Assembly (NCBI RefSeq): GCF_001050345.1
Contig: NZ_LFMW01000010.1
Coordinates: forward strand, 1 to 64,000
Length of the DNA stretch: 64,000 bases
Source: Pseudomonas fildesensis
GTDB lineage: Bacteria; Pseudomonadota; Gammaproteobacteria; Pseudomonadales; Pseudomonadaceae
Reading direction: 5' to 3'
Positions within the stretch are counted from its first letter, which is position 1. Every line of letters starts with the position of its first letter. Position numbers and translations under genes: made by a program. The notes under the pieces were generated by a model. It searched no databases, was not told the DNA's origin, and saw nothing but the letters and a program-made list of their open reading frames with translations. Below, piece after piece: positions 8,245 to 18,094 of this stretch.

Positions 8245-8274
8245 TGTGGCGAGGGAGCTTGCTCCCTCGCCACA
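8245..8274. repeat. REP hairpin at the convergent copS/lolE junction
   Basis: TGTGGCGAGGGAGCTTGCTCCCTCGCCACA is a 14-bp perfect stem with almost no loop, seven bases after the 113-bp repeat. It may act as a shared transcript end for copS and lolE, though there is no clear T-run. Confidence 0.85.
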
Positions 8275-8287
8275 GTTGAACGATGGG

Positions 8288-9532
8288 TTACGAATATCTT
8301 AGGGCATGCGCCGGCTCAATCTTCGCCGCCCGATACGCCGGGTAAATAGTCGCCAAAAAGCTCAACACAAACCCCGCCGAGCAAATCAGCAACACATCCC
8401 CACCTTGCAGCTCCGAAGGCAAATTGCTGACGAAGTACACGTCCGAACTGAAGATATGCTGCCCGGTCACCCGCTCCAGCCAGCCCACCAACTCACTCAC
8501 GTTCAGCGCTGCAATCACGCCCAGCACGCCGCCGATCAGCGTACCGACAATGCCGATCACCGTGCCCTGCACCATGAAGATCGCCATGATCTGCCGGGGC
8601 GTGGCGCCGATGGTGCGCAGAATCGCGATGTCCGCGCCCTTGTCGTTTACCACCATGATCAGCGTGGCGATGATGTTGAACGCCGCCACGGCGACAATCA
8701 TCAGCAACAGCAGGCCGATCATGGTCTTTTCCATCTTCATCGCACTGAACAGGCTGCCCTGGGTGTGAGTCCAGTCATCGGGTTTGTAGGCAGCGCCCAG
8801 GCTGGCGGCGATATCCGCCGAGACCTTGGGCGCCGCGTACAGGTCTTTCACCGCCAGGCGCACGCTTTGCACCTGGTTCGGCTGCCAATGCTGAATTTCT
8901 GCAGCGTCGGCCATGTGGATCAAGGCCATGGAGCCATCCAGCTCGGCGCCGACCTTGAAGATACCCACCACGTTCAACCGCTGCATACGCGGGGTGATGC
9001 CGCCGGGGGCGGTGCTGATTTCCGGGACGATCAGGGTCAGCTTGTCGCCCACGTTCAGGCGAAAGCGCCGCGCGGTGATTTCGCCGACCACCACACCGAA
9101 CTCGCCGGGTTTCAGGTCTTCCAGTTTGCCCTGCACGATATGCTGGGCCACGATCGAGACCTTGCCTTCCTGGGCCGGGTCGACGCCGCTGATCTCAATC
9201 GGCTGCATCGCGCCCTTGTAGGAGAACATGCCGTCCATCTGCGTGAACGGTACGGCGGCGGTCACTTCCGGATTTTTCATCGCAGCGGCGGCCACCGGCT
9301 GCCAATCGTCAATCGGGTTCACGCCGACGATGGTGGCGTGGGGCACCATGCCGAGGATGCGCGAGCTCATTTCGCGCTGGAAGCCGTTCATCACCGACAG
9401 CACCACGATCATCGCCAGCACGCCCAGGGCGAGGCCGATCATCGAGGTCATCGAGATAAACGAAACAAAACGGTTGCGGCGCTTGGCGCGGGTATAGCGC
9501 GTGCCGATGAAAATCGATAACGGTCTGAACAT
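8288..9532 (-). CDS. lolE: Lipoprotein-releasing ABC transporter permease LolE
   Basis: 414 residues of the LolC/LolE family: one N-terminal TM (about 28-50), a large periplasmic MacB-type domain, and three C-terminal TMs (about 270-400; [22 protein letters not shown] is the first). The N-terminus [21 protein letters not shown] is nearly the same as in the partner permease encoded at 10284. With LolD it extracts lipoproteins from the inner membrane for LolA. It is the third gene of lolC-lolD-lolE. A terminator-like hairpin lies between lolD and this gene, which could lower its expression. C and E names are assigned by gene order. Confidence 0.92.
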   Translation of the reverse strand: MFRPLSIFIGTRYTRAKRRNRFVSFISMTSMIGLALGVLAMIVVLSVMNGFQREMSSRILGMVPHATIVGVNPIDDWQPVAAAAMKNPEVTAAVPFTQMDGMFSYKGAMQPIEISGVDPAQEGKVSIVAQHIVQGKLEDLKPGEFGVVVGEITARRFRLNVGDKLTLIVPEISTAPGGITPRMQRLNVVGIFKVGAELDGSMALIHMADAAEIQHWQPNQVQSVRLAVKDLYAAPKVSADIAASLGAAYKPDDWTHTQGSLFSAMKMEKTMIGLLLLMIVAVAAFNIIATLIMVVNDKGADIAILRTIGATPRQIMAIFMVQGTVIGIVGTLIGGVLGVIAALNVSELVGWLERVTGQHIFSSDVYFVSNLPSELQGGDVLLICSAGFVLSFLATIYPAYRAAKIEPAHALRYS

Positions 9533-9559
9533 TCGCTTGCACCGCCTGAAAAAATGAAA

Positions 9560-9584
9560 AAGCCCGACGCATGGCGCCGGGCTT
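9560..9584 (-). terminator. Terminator-like hairpin between lolD and lolE
   Basis: On the minus strand AAGCCCGGCGC-CAT-GCGTCGGGCTT is followed by TTTCATTTTTT. One mismatch interrupts an otherwise 11-bp stem. It has the form of a rho-independent terminator or attenuator placed inside an operon. Confidence 0.65.
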
Positions 9585-9592
9585 GAAACGGG

Positions 9593-10276
9593 TCAGATGG
9601 CGACCAGATGACCTTCCTGCAGGTGCAACACGCGGTCCATCTGCCGGGCCATGCTCATGTCATGGGTCACCACCAGGAACGCCGTGCGCATCTGGGTGCT
9701 CAGTTCCAGCATCAAATCCTTGATGCCCTGGGCGGTGTGGGAGTCGAGGTTGCCGGTGGGCTCGTCGAGCATCACCAGGCCCGGGTTGTTCACCAGGGCG
9801 CGGGCAATTGCCACACGCTGGCGCTCACCGCCAGACAATTCAGCCGGCTTGTGCTCCAGGCGGTGACCCAGGCCAACACGTTCCAGCAAGGCTTTGGCAC
9901 GCTGGCGCGCTTGCGGGATCGCGGTCTTGCCGATCAACAGCGGCATGCACACGTTTTCCAGCGCGGTGAATTCCGGCAGCAGGTGGTGAAACTGATACAC
10001 AAAGCCCAACGAACGGTTGCGCAGTTGGCCACGGGCCTTTTCATTCAAAGCCGACAACTCTTCACCGGCCAGCCACACGCTGCCCTGGGACGGCGTATCG
10101 AGGCCGCCCAACAGGTTGAGCAAGGTACTTTTGCCGGAGCCGGAACTGCCGACGATCGCCACGCGCTCGCCGGGGTGCAGTTCAAGTTGCAGGTTGGACA
10201 GCACCACAACCGATTCAGGGCCTTCCTCGTAGGATTTGCCCAGGTTGCGGCAGCTCAGGATTGCTTTTTCACTCAT
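9593..10276 (-). CDS. lolD: Lipoprotein-releasing ABC transporter ATPase LolD
   Basis: 227 residues, the usual LolD length. Walker [10 protein letters not shown] is at 43-51, the Q-loop within [16 protein letters not shown], the signature LSGGE at 147-151, Walker B VMLDEP at 168-173 and the H-loop in VVTHD. The start ATG at 10276 (MSEKAILS) gives the family length; an in-frame ATG five codons earlier (10291) overlaps the lolC stop and cannot be excluded. It supplies ATP hydrolysis to the LolC/LolE heterodimer at the cytoplasmic face. Confidence 0.95.
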   Translation of the reverse strand: MSEKAILSCRNLGKSYEEGPESVVVLSNLQLELHPGERVAIVGSSGSGKSTLLNLLGGLDTPSQGSVWLAGEELSALNEKARGQLRNRSLGFVYQFHHLLPEFTALENVCMPLLIGKTAIPQARQRAKALLERVGLGHRLEHKPAELSGGERQRVAIARALVNNPGLVMLDEPTGNLDSHTAQGIKDLMLELSTQMRTAFLVVTHDMSMARQMDRVLHLQEGHLVAI

Positions 10277-10283
10277 GCCCGAT

Positions 10284-11534
10284 TCACTCATAACGTAAGG
10301 CCTGTGCTGGCTGGGTACGTGCCGCGCGCCAGGCTGGATACAGGGTGGCAAGGAAACTCAAGACCAACGCGGCGCCGCCCACCATCAGCACGTCCTGGGC
10401 CTGAACCTGGGACGGCAAGTAGTCGATGAAGTAGACGTCGGCGTTGAGAAACTTGTGGCCGATCAGGGTTTCGAGGCCGGCAATGGCGGCGCTGACCTTC
10501 AGCGCGGCCAAAATACCCACCGCCGTGCCGATCAAGGTGCCGACCACGCCGATCACGGTGCCCTGCACCATAAATATCGCCATGATCTGCCCCGGCGTGG
10601 CGCCAAGGGTGCGCAGGATCGCGATATCGCCCTTCTTGTCGTTCACCACCATCACCAGCGTGGAGATGATGTTGAACGCGGCCACGGCGACGATCAGCAG
10701 CAACAGCAGGCCGATCATGGCTTTTTCCATGCGGATGGCCTGGTACAGGTTGCCGTGGGTACGGGTCCAGTCGCGGGCGTAGTACTGGCTTTCACCCAGG
10801 TGCTGGGCGATTTCCCAGGCGCCGCGCGGTGCGTCGAACAGATCGTTGAATTTGAGGCGCAGGCCCTGCACCTGATCTGGCTGCCAGCGATGCAGGCGGG
10901 CCAGGTCGGTGAGATTGGTCAGGCCGAGGTAGCCGTCGATCTCGCCGGCGCCGACGTGGAACGTACCGACCACGGTAAAGCGTTTCATGCGCGGGAACAT
11001 GCCGGCCGGGGTCACGGTGACTTCCGGGGCGACGAAGGTCAGCTTGTCGCCGATGCCCACGCCGAGCTTGGCCGCGGCCTTGTCACCGATCACGATGCCG
11101 AAGCTGCCGGGCGCCAGGTCGTCGAGTTTGCCCTGCAGCATGAACTTGTCGATGATCGAGACGTTGCGCTCCTGGGCCGGGTCGATGGCATTGAGCAGGA
11201 TTTTCTGCACCTTGCCATCATTGGTCAGCAGCCCCTGCATCTGGGTAAACGGCGCGACGGCCAGTACCTTGGGGTTCTGCTTGACCTTGGCGGCCAGGCT
11301 TTGCCAGTCGCTGATCGGCTCACCAGACTCGATGGTCGCGTGGGGCACCATGCCCAGCACGCGGGTGCGCATCTCATGATCGAAGCCGTTCATCACCGAC
11401 AGCACCACGATCATCACGACCACGCCCAAGGCGAGACCGATCATCGAGGTCAAGGAAATGAACGACACAAAATGATTGCGACGCTTTGCACGGGTATAAC
11501 GCGTGCCGATAAATACGAAGAGAGGTCTGAACAT
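10284..11534 (-). CDS. lolC: Lipoprotein-releasing ABC transporter permease LolC
   Basis: 416 residues, paralogous to the lolE product over its whole length. It has the same N-terminal motif ([18 protein letters not shown]), one TM, a periplasmic domain, then TMs including [22 protein letters not shown] and the ending [19 protein letters not shown]. It is the first gene of the lolCDE operon, eight bases from the LolD start used here. The ATG at 11534 matches the LolE N-terminus in register. Confidence 0.93.
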   Translation of the reverse strand: MFRPLFVFIGTRYTRAKRRNHFVSFISLTSMIGLALGVVVMIVVLSVMNGFDHEMRTRVLGMVPHATIESGEPISDWQSLAAKVKQNPKVLAVAPFTQMQGLLTNDGKVQKILLNAIDPAQERNVSIIDKFMLQGKLDDLAPGSFGIVIGDKAAAKLGVGIGDKLTFVAPEVTVTPAGMFPRMKRFTVVGTFHVGAGEIDGYLGLTNLTDLARLHRWQPDQVQGLRLKFNDLFDAPRGAWEIAQHLGESQYYARDWTRTHGNLYQAIRMEKAMIGLLLLLIVAVAAFNIISTLVMVVNDKKGDIAILRTLGATPGQIMAIFMVQGTVIGVVGTLIGTAVGILAALKVSAAIAGLETLIGHKFLNADVYFIDYLPSQVQAQDVLMVGGAALVLSFLATLYPAWRAARTQPAQALRYE

Positions 11535-11628
11535 GTCGGGGCTTGTTCGGAGGAAAAGAAGACGTCCCGGTGGCGGGGTCTGGTAAGCAGCTTTACACTC
11601 AGACCATTACCGTTACCTGGGGTTCGCC

Positions 11629-12213
11629 ATGTCGACATTAGATGAAGAAGAGCGCCGCGAATACTACCGTATAGACGACATGATCGCACTTCAAATCAAA
11701 AGCCTGTCTGCCCCCGAAGCGGCGAGCAAGGAAGTGTTGCTGGATGATTCCCCACTCTTCAATTTGCTCAGTGAACTGCACCTGAGTGAATTCGAAGCCC
11801 AGCACCTGCTGCGCCAGCTCAGCGAGAAAGACCGCTCCCTGGCCGCCTTCCTCAGAGTGCAGAACAAACGCCTGGATCTGCTCAGCCAGATCATGGCCCG
11901 CGGCCTGCTGGATGAAGTCGGCGCTCCGCAACCGGTGATCATTTCCGAAGGCGGCATCGACTTCCAGCACCCTACCCGCCTGGCGCCCGACACCCACCTG
12001 GCGGTGAAGCTGGTGTTGATGCCCCAGGCACTCGGCCTGCTGCTGCGCGCGCGCGTCACCCACTGCGACCCCAAGGGCGACCGTTTTGACGTGGGCACAG
12101 AGTTCGAGTCCATGACCGATGCCCAACGCCAGCTGCTGGCACGCTATATCCTGCAAAAACAGGCCCAGGAACGGCGCCTGGCACGGGAACAAAGCGACGC
12201 CCAAGACACCTGA
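11629..12213 (+). CDS. PilZ-domain-like protein with degenerate c-di-GMP motif
   Basis: 194 residues. An N-terminal RxxxR (REYYR) begins a YcgR-like arrangement with an inserted helical region (about 40-95), and a C-terminal PilZ barrel follows (about 100-170). The second ligand motif, normally DxSxxG, reads IISEGG, so the Asp is lost although Ser and Gly remain. It occupies the place of PA2989 in P. aeruginosa, which is listed among PilZ proteins. c-di-GMP binding is uncertain. It diverges from lolC and is followed closely by the phosphodiesterase gene. Confidence 0.8.
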   Translation: MSTLDEEERREYYRIDDMIALQIKSLSAPEAASKEVLLDDSPLFNLLSELHLSEFEAQHLLRQLSEKDRSLAAFLRVQNKRLDLLSQIMARGLLDEVGAPQPVIISEGGIDFQHPTRLAPDTHLAVKLVLMPQALGLLLRARVTHCDPKGDRFDVGTEFESMTDAQRQLLARYILQKQAQERRLAREQSDAQDT

Positions 12214-12257
12214 ATTCGTATTTACCCCGCCGGACAACCTGGCGTAAAGGAGCAACT

Positions 12258-12980
12258 GTGACCCTGATTTACGGCCACCGCGGTGCCAAAGGCGAAGCAC
12301 CGGAAAACACCCTGACCAGCTTCCAGGAATGCCTCAAGCACGGTGTACGCCGCTGCGAACTGGATTTGCACCTGTCCATGGACGGCGAGCTGATGGTCAT
12401 CCACGACCCGACCCTCAAGCGCACCGCCGACCGGCGCGGCAAAGTCGTCGAGTATTCGGCGGCGGACCTGATGAAAATAGACGCACGCAAAGGTGGTCCC
12501 GGCTGGGTCAACCCCTGCCCGATCCCGCGTTTGGAAGAACTCTTCGAAAAGTGCGACTTCGATCACTGGCAACTGGAAGTCAAAAGCGCCTCGCGCACCC
12601 GCGCCGCGACCACCGTGCTGGCAATCCGGGAGATGGCCGTACGCTTTGGCATCATGGACAAGGTCACCGTGACCTCAAGCTCGCGGGAAGTGCTGAAAGC
12701 AGCGGTTGAACTCACCCCGGACCTGTCGCGCGGCCTGGTGGCCGAATACGCGTGGCTCGACCCGCTGAAGGTCGCGCAGAACTACGGCTGTGAGTATTTG
12801 GCGTTGAACTGGACGTTGTGCACCCCTGAGCGGCTGGAAAAAGCCCAGCGCCAGGGCTTGCACGTGTCCGTGTGGACAGTCAACGAACCTGCGCTGATGC
12901 GCAGGCTCGCCGACTTCGGCGTAGATAGCCTGATTACAGACTTTCCCGGTTTGGCCACTGCCACCCTCGAGAATTACTGA
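12258..12980 (+). CDS. Glycerophosphodiester phosphodiesterase
   Basis: 240 residues of the GDPD TIM-barrel family. The N-terminal GHRGAKGEAPENT carries the catalytic His-Arg and Glu. ELDLHLSMDGELMVIHD adds the Glu-x-Asp metal ligands and the second catalytic His. VSVWTVNEP near the end is the usual family strand. There is no signal peptide, so this is the cytoplasmic UgpQ-like type, hydrolysing glycerophosphodiesters to glycerol-3-phosphate. The start is GTG at 12258 with AAGGAG six bases upstream. Confidence 0.92.
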   Translation: MTLIYGHRGAKGEAPENTLTSFQECLKHGVRRCELDLHLSMDGELMVIHDPTLKRTADRRGKVVEYSAADLMKIDARKGGPGWVNPCPIPRLEELFEKCDFDHWQLEVKSASRTRAATTVLAIREMAVRFGIMDKVTVTSSSREVLKAAVELTPDLSRGLVAEYAWLDPLKVAQNYGCEYLALNWTLCTPERLEKAQRQGLHVSVWTVNEPALMRRLADFGVDSLITDFPGLATATLENY

Positions 12981-12991
12981 AATCGGTCTCC

Positions 12992-13016
12992 CCGGCCGGC
13001 TCAGGCCACCGGCCGG
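12992..13016. terminator. GC-rich hairpin between GDPD gene and sthA
   Basis: CCGGCCGG and CCGGCCGG pair across a nine-base loop in the 40-base gap between two convergent genes. There is no T-run on either strand, so it is only a possible transcript end. Confidence 0.45.
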
Positions 13017-13022
13017 AGCCGC

Positions 13023-14417
13023 TCAAAAAAGCCGGTTGAGGCCGTCGTAGGCCGCTACCCGATAGGCTTCTGCCATGGTCGGGTAGTTGAACGTGGTGTT
13101 GACGAAATACTTGAGGGTATTTTGCTCACCCGGCTGGTTCATGATGGCCTGGCCGATGTGCACGATCTCCGACGCCTGGTAGCCGAAGCAATGCACGCCG
13201 AGGACTTGCAGGGTCTCGCGGTGGAACAGAATCTTCAGCATGCCTTGCGGCTCACCGGCGATCTGCGCACGCGCCATGCTCTTGAAGAACGCCTTGCCGA
13301 CTTCATAAGGCACCTTGGCCTTGGTCAGTTCGTGTTCGTTCTTGCCGATCGAGCTGATCTCGGGAATCGTGTAGATCCCGGTCGGCACGTCGTTCACATA
13401 ACGCCAGCTGCCGTTGTCGACAATGCTGCCAGCGGCCGAACGGCCCTGGTCATGCGCCGCACTGGCCAGGCTTGGCCAGCCGATCACGTCACCGGCACCG
13501 TAGATGTTGGTCACGCAGGTGCGGTAGTTCTCGTCCACCTCGATCTGGCCACGGCTGTTGACCTTGACCCCGACGTTCTCCATGCCCAGCTTGTCGGTGT
13601 TGCCGGTACGGCCGTTGCACCAGAGCAAGGCGTCGGCCTTGATCTTCTTGCCAGACTTCAAATGCAGGATCACACCGTTATCCAGGCCTTCGACCCGCTC
13701 GTACTCTTCGTTGTGGCGCACGGTGATGTTGTTGTTGCTGAAGTGGTAGCTCAACGCCTGGGAAATTTCCGAGTCGAGGAAGCTCAGCAACTGGTCACGG
13801 TTGTCGACCAGTTCCACCAGCACACCCAGGCCGCTGAAGATCGAGGCGTATTCACAGCCGATCACGCCGGCGCCGTAGATGATCAGTTTGCGAGGGGTGT
13901 GGCCAAGGCTGAGGATGGTGTCGCTATCGTAGATACGCGGGTGGTGGAAATCGATATCGGCCGGGCGATACGGGCGCGAACCGGTGGCGATAATGATGTG
14001 CTTGGCCACCAGCTTCTCGACCACGCCGTTGGCGCAGACCACTTCGACGGTTTGCTCGTCGGCAAAGCTGCCGGTACCGAAGAACAGGTCGACGCGGTTA
14101 CGGGCGTAATAGCCGGTACGCGAGGCGACTTGCTTGGAGATGACTTTTTCTGCGCTTTTCAGCACGTCCGGGAACGAGAACCAGCGCGGCTCACCAATGG
14201 CCCGGAACATCGGGTTGGTGTTGAACTGCATGATCTGGCGCACCGAGTGACGCAAAGCCTTGGACGGGATGGTACCCAGGTGGGTGCAGTTACCGCCGAC
14301 CTGGCGACGGCTATCGACCATCGCCACCTTGCGCCCTGCCTTCGCGGCGTTCATCGCCGCACCTTCTCCAGCCGGGCCGGAACCCAGTACCACCACGTCG
14401 TAGTTGTAGACAGCCAT
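13023..14417 (-). CDS. sthA: Soluble pyridine nucleotide transhydrogenase
   Basis: 464 residues of the flavoprotein disulfide reductase family. The FAD site [20 protein letters not shown] is near the start and the NAD site VIGCEYAS near the middle, with a C-terminal dimerisation domain. The redox disulfide of true disulfide reductases is absent: the region reads [19 protein letters not shown] with a single Cys, as in E. coli SthA. It interconverts NADPH and NADH and mainly re-oxidises NADPH. Confidence 0.95.
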   Translation of the reverse strand: MAVYNYDVVVLGSGPAGEGAAMNAAKAGRKVAMVDSRRQVGGNCTHLGTIPSKALRHSVRQIMQFNTNPMFRAIGEPRWFSFPDVLKSAEKVISKQVASRTGYYARNRVDLFFGTGSFADEQTVEVVCANGVVEKLVAKHIIIATGSRPYRPADIDFHHPRIYDSDTILSLGHTPRKLIIYGAGVIGCEYASIFSGLGVLVELVDNRDQLLSFLDSEISQALSYHFSNNNITVRHNEEYERVEGLDNGVILHLKSGKKIKADALLWCNGRTGNTDKLGMENVGVKVNSRGQIEVDENYRTCVTNIYGAGDVIGWPSLASAAHDQGRSAAGSIVDNGSWRYVNDVPTGIYTIPEISSIGKNEHELTKAKVPYEVGKAFFKSMARAQIAGEPQGMLKILFHRETLQVLGVHCFGYQASEIVHIGQAIMNQPGEQNTLKYFVNTTFNYPTMAEAYRVAAYDGLNRLF

Positions 14418-14605
14418 GCGTACTCCTCAGAACAGGCCAGGCGTACGGTTGGACGCCTGGCTAAATCATGCCGCGGCCAGCGGTCATGAAGGACAATTTG
14501 GCTCAAGTGTGTGAACCGGGGCACAGTCTATATAAGGCTCAACGCCGCGCACATTAACCCTTGGTCGCGTCGTAGGCCAGTTTTGCCTTTACTACACCAC
14601 GCTGA

Positions 14606-15616
14606 TTACGGTTTCACCGACGTCAGCACCTCGAACGCCTCGTTACTGCGTGTGACGAACCCAGCCCCGTCGCGCATCACAAAAAACGCCGCGATCCGAT
14701 GCTGCTCGGCGTAGTCCCAGCCTTGCTGCGGCCCGAGCACCAGCAGCAGCGTCGACAAGCCATCGGCCATCAGCGCCGAAGGGTGCAATACGGTCACCGA
14801 CGCCAGTTGATGGGTAATCGGCGCGCCGGTCCGCGCATCCAGCGTGTGGGAATAACGCCGACCATCCTGCTGGAAATAATTGCGATAGTCACCTGATGTG
14901 GAAACACCAAAGCCATCCACGTCGATGATTTTTTCGGCCACCTGCTGATCGTCGCGGGGTTCTTCCAGGGCGATGCGCCAAGGTGAGCCGTCAAGTTTGC
15001 GGCCGGCGGCCTTGAGTTCGCCGGTGGCTTCGACGAGGTAGCGGTGGATGCCCAGCTCAGTCAGCCGCTCGGCGATCCGATCCACCGCGTAGCCTGCGGC
15101 GATGCTGTTGAAGTCGACTTCGACGGCGGCGTCCTTGCACAGTTGATCGCCTTCTATACGCAGATGCTGATGGCCGACACGTTGGCGGACCTGTGCCAGG
15201 GTCGCAGCCTCCGGCACCTTGACCTCACGCGCCTGGGGACCGAAGCCCCACAGGTTGAGCAGCGGCTCGACGGTCAGGTCAAACGCACCGTCGCTGGCCT
15301 GGGACAGTTGTTCGCCAGTACGCACCAGGTGCAGGACAGGCGCCGGCACGGGTTGGCAGCTGTTGGCGGGCAGGTTATTGAAACGCTCGATGTCGGAGTC
15401 GTCGCGGTAGGTCGACATTTGTCGGTCAACCTCGCTCAGGATGCTTTCGACCTGACGCTGAAGCTCTTTTGGCTGCGGTGCACTTGTCGTCCTGACGTAC
15501 TGGATCGAATACGTACTGCCCATGGTCGGGCCGCCAAAACGCTCCTGGGAGTCGCCGCCACACCCACTCAGCCACACACATCCCGAAACAACCGCCAGTA
15601 GCCGCAGGTTATCCAT
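14606..15616 (-). CDS. apbE: FAD:protein FMN transferase (ApbE lipoprotein)
   Basis: 336 residues from the ATG at 15616. The signal peptide MDNLRLLAVVSGCVWLSGC ends in a lipobox (LSGC, C19). ApbE landmarks follow: MGSTYSIQY, TSGDYRNYF, the HTLDARTGAPI motif and MADGLSTLLLVLG, which form the FAD/Mg site. It attaches FMN to Thr of flavoproteins such as NqrB/NqrC or RnfG. The nqr genes that follow it in some Pseudomonas are not present here. A start at 15643 is also possible. Confidence 0.9.
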   Translation of the reverse strand: MDNLRLLAVVSGCVWLSGCGGDSQERFGGPTMGSTYSIQYVRTTSAPQPKELQRQVESILSEVDRQMSTYRDDSDIERFNNLPANSCQPVPAPVLHLVRTGEQLSQASDGAFDLTVEPLLNLWGFGPQAREVKVPEAATLAQVRQRVGHQHLRIEGDQLCKDAAVEVDFNSIAAGYAVDRIAERLTELGIHRYLVEATGELKAAGRKLDGSPWRIALEEPRDDQQVAEKIIDVDGFGVSTSGDYRNYFQQDGRRYSHTLDARTGAPITHQLASVTVLHPSALMADGLSTLLLVLGPQQGWDYAEQHRIAAFFVMRDGAGFVTRSNEAFEVLTSVKP

Positions 15617-15680
15617 AAACCCAATCGCCTTTAAAATTTGCATTAACCTGTAGGCACTCACCGTTTCAGGACGAGCCATT

Positions 15681-16217
15681 ATGCGGTATGCCGTTTTCTG
15701 TTTATTGCTGATGTTGTCGATCCCGGCGTTCGCCAATGAGGCGGATCGTCTCACCCAGGCCAATTTCCCGGCGCAGTCCCAGCAGTTGGTGTTGAAAAAC
15801 CAGGCGGTGCTGACCTATCTCTGGGCGGATGTGTACGCAGCGGCGTTGTATGCCCCGGCGGGTTTGGGTGCCAAACAGGCCTGGGAGCAACAAAAGGCAC
15901 TACGCCTTGTGCTGTATTACTTTCGCGATATCGACCGCAACGATGTGATCAAGGCCGCGAACGCCACCCTTGAGCGCCAGCAAGCCAGTGCCGGCTTGAA
16001 GCCTGAGCTGGAGCAGTTGCACGCCAGCTTTCGTAATATCCGCAGCGGTGATCGGTACGCTCTGGATTTTCGTCCGGGCCGTGGATTGAATCTGGAGATC
16101 AATGGCCAGGTGGTGTTCAGTAGTCGCAATGATGAGCTGGCGAGGGCTTACCTGGGTATCTGGCTGGCGCCCAAGGGTTTATCCGACAGTTTGCGTGACA
16201 AACTCCTCAACGACTGA
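15681..16217 (+). CDS. Chalcone isomerase-like periplasmic protein
   Basis: 178 residues with a signal peptide (MRYAVFCLLLMLSIPAFA). The mature part matches the bacterial chalcone-isomerase-like family: VLKNQAVLTYLWADVYAAALYAP, LVLYYFRDIDRNDVIKAA, and the closing GIWLAPKGLSDSLRDKLL. These proteins have no known substrate. It diverges from apbE with 64 bases between the two starts, so they may share a control region. A strong terminator follows at 16245. Confidence 0.8.
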   Translation: MRYAVFCLLLMLSIPAFANEADRLTQANFPAQSQQLVLKNQAVLTYLWADVYAAALYAPAGLGAKQAWEQQKALRLVLYYFRDIDRNDVIKAANATLERQQASAGLKPELEQLHASFRNIRSGDRYALDFRPGRGLNLEINGQVVFSSRNDELARAYLGIWLAPKGLSDSLRDKLLND

Positions 16218-16244
16218 CATCACACTCCTACAGAAGCCAGACAC

Positions 16245-16275
16245 AAAAAAGCCCCGAACCAGTCGGGGCTTTTTC
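16245..16275. terminator. Bidirectional terminator between chalcone-isomerase-like gene and gap
   Basis: AAAAAAGCCCCGA and TCGGGGCTTTTT pair across an ACCAG loop. It serves the plus-strand gene ending at 16217 and the minus-strand gap gene ending at 16291. Confidence 0.92.
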
Positions 16276-16290
16276 ATTCAGCGCAAAGGC

Positions 16291-17739
16291 TTAACGCGGG
16301 AACGCAGGCGGGTTAACCCCGGCCATGTCTTCCATCACGCGAACCACCTGGCAGCTGTAACCGAACTCGTTGTCGTACCAAACGTACAGTACAACGCGGT
16401 TGTCCTGGCTGATGGTCGCCTCGGCATCCACGACACCGGCGTGGCGCGAGCCAACGAAGTCGGTGGAGACCACTTCCTGGGAATTGACGAAGTCGATTTG
16501 CTTATGCAGATCGGAGTGCAGCGCCATGTAGCGCAGGTACTCGTTCATCTCTTCACGGGTGGCGGCTTTCTCAAGGTTCAGGTTGAGAATGGCCATCGAC
16601 ACGTTCGGCGTCGGTACACGGATCGCGTTACCGGTCAGCTTGCCGGCCAGCTCAGGCAGGGCCTTGGCAGCAGCGGTGGCAGCGCCGGTCTCGGTGATCA
16701 CCATGTTCAACGCGGCGCTACGGCCACGGCGATCGCCCTTGTGGAAGTTGTCGATCAGGTTCTGGTCGTTGGTGTACGAGTGAACCGTTTCAACGTGACC
16801 GTTGATGATGCCGAACTTGTCGTTTACAGCCTTCAGCACCGGCACGATGGCGTTGGTGGTGCAGGACGCGGCGGACACGATCTTGTCATCAGCAGTGATT
16901 TCACCGTGGTTGATGCCGTGAACAATGTTCTTCAGCTTGCCTTTGCCAGGCGCGGTCAACACAACGCGGTCGATACCCGGGCAGGTCAAGTGCTGGCCCA
17001 GGCCTTCGGCATCACGCCATACGCCGGTGTTGTCCACCAGCAGGGCGTCCTTGATGCCGTACTGGGTGTAATCCACCTCGGTCGGGTTCTTCGCGTAGAT
17101 CACCTGGATCAGGTTACCGTTGGCGGTGATGGTGTTGTTTTCTTCGTCGACGACGATGGTGCCGTTAAACGGACCGTGTACCGAGTCGCGACGCAGCAGG
17201 CTGGCGCGTTTGACCAGGTCGTTCTCGGCGCCTTTACGCACCACGATGGCACGCAGGCGCAGGCCGTCGCCGCCGCCGGTTTTCTCGATCAGGATGCGTG
17301 CCAGCAGGCGGCCGATACGACCGAAGCCGTAAAGCACCACGTCAGTGCCTTTGCGGGCTGCGGCGCTTTGCTGGCCAACCACATCGGCCATTTCTTCACG
17401 GACGAACTGCTCGGCAGTGCGGCCAGCGCCTCCCTTGCGGAATTTATAGGCCAGCTTGCCCAGGTCTACCGAAGCCGCGCCGAGCTTGAGCTCGCTCATG
17501 GCCTTGAGCAGGGGGAATGTTTCGTGGACGGAGAGTTCGCTGTCGTCGGCAGAACGATGGCGAGCAAAGCGATGCGCCTTGAGAATCGCGATGACTGACT
17601 GGTTGATCAGGCTGCGGCCATAGATCGAGCTCACCACATTGTTATTGCGGTACAGCTGACCGATAAGCGGGATCATCGCTTCTGCGAGTGCTTCACGGTC
17701 GATCCATTCACCAAGACACTGGTCGGGCTTCTGAGTCAC
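16291..17739 (-). CDS. gap: Glyceraldehyde-3-phosphate dehydrogenase-like protein with N-terminal extension
   Basis: 482 residues from a GTG at 17739 (GGAAGG five bases upstream). An ATG five codons earlier lacks a ribosome-binding site. Residues 1-130 are an extra helical domain not found in normal GAPDH of about 330 residues. The enzyme part has the nucleotide fold VVLYGFGRIGR (about 134-144), the catalytic Cys in SAASCTTNAIVP, the His in ETVHSYTND, and the closing WYDNEFGYSCQVV. The acidic residue that selects NAD (the INDP position) is replaced in AIVVRKG by Arg, suggesting NADP or mixed use (inference). The long form occurs beside mfd in other Pseudomonas. Confidence 0.88.
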   Translation of the reverse strand: MTQKPDQCLGEWIDREALAEAMIPLIGQLYRNNNVVSSIYGRSLINQSVIAILKAHRFARHRSADDSELSVHETFPLLKAMSELKLGAASVDLGKLAYKFRKGGAGRTAEQFVREEMADVVGQQSAAARKGTDVVLYGFGRIGRLLARILIEKTGGGDGLRLRAIVVRKGAENDLVKRASLLRRDSVHGPFNGTIVVDEENNTITANGNLIQVIYAKNPTEVDYTQYGIKDALLVDNTGVWRDAEGLGQHLTCPGIDRVVLTAPGKGKLKNIVHGINHGEITADDKIVSAASCTTNAIVPVLKAVNDKFGIINGHVETVHSYTNDQNLIDNFHKGDRRGRSAALNMVITETGAATAAAKALPELAGKLTGNAIRVPTPNVSMAILNLNLEKAATREEMNEYLRYMALHSDLHKQIDFVNSQEVVSTDFVGSRHAGVVDAEATISQDNRVVLYVWYDNEFGYSCQVVRVMEDMAGVNPPAFPR

Positions 17740-18094
17740 GGGAACCTTCCACATGTAGGGGCTGAAAAAAGGGGCTACATTATGCCGCCCGACCGCCCTA
17801 GGAGCAATGCGCGTCCCACAACAAAAACCCCTTGCCAAAAAATGCCACCCCTCTGCAGCCCAGTAAATACGCGGGTTCCAGAAAGCCACTAGTGGAGCGA
17901 CCAAGGCGACTTGTCCGTAACTCTCCGAAAACCTCGGGCTTTTCGGCACTACATAATGAGTCAAAAGCCCCCTTTGTTTGTCTTAGCCACTACATTTCCT
18001 ACAAACCGTAATAGGCTCAGTCAGCAACTGACAGGCGGCACCTCGGGCCGTTACAATTACCGACTTTGTCGCAACGCTTGGAGCTCAACCTTCC
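17740..18094. other. Divergent gap/mfd intergenic region
   Basis: 355 bases without a credible gene. It must hold the promoters of gap (leftward) and mfd (rightward). One imperfect structure is visible, CCGAAAA/TTTTCGG at 17925-17946 with an eight-base loop. I see no clear operator or RNA gene. Confidence 0.5.
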
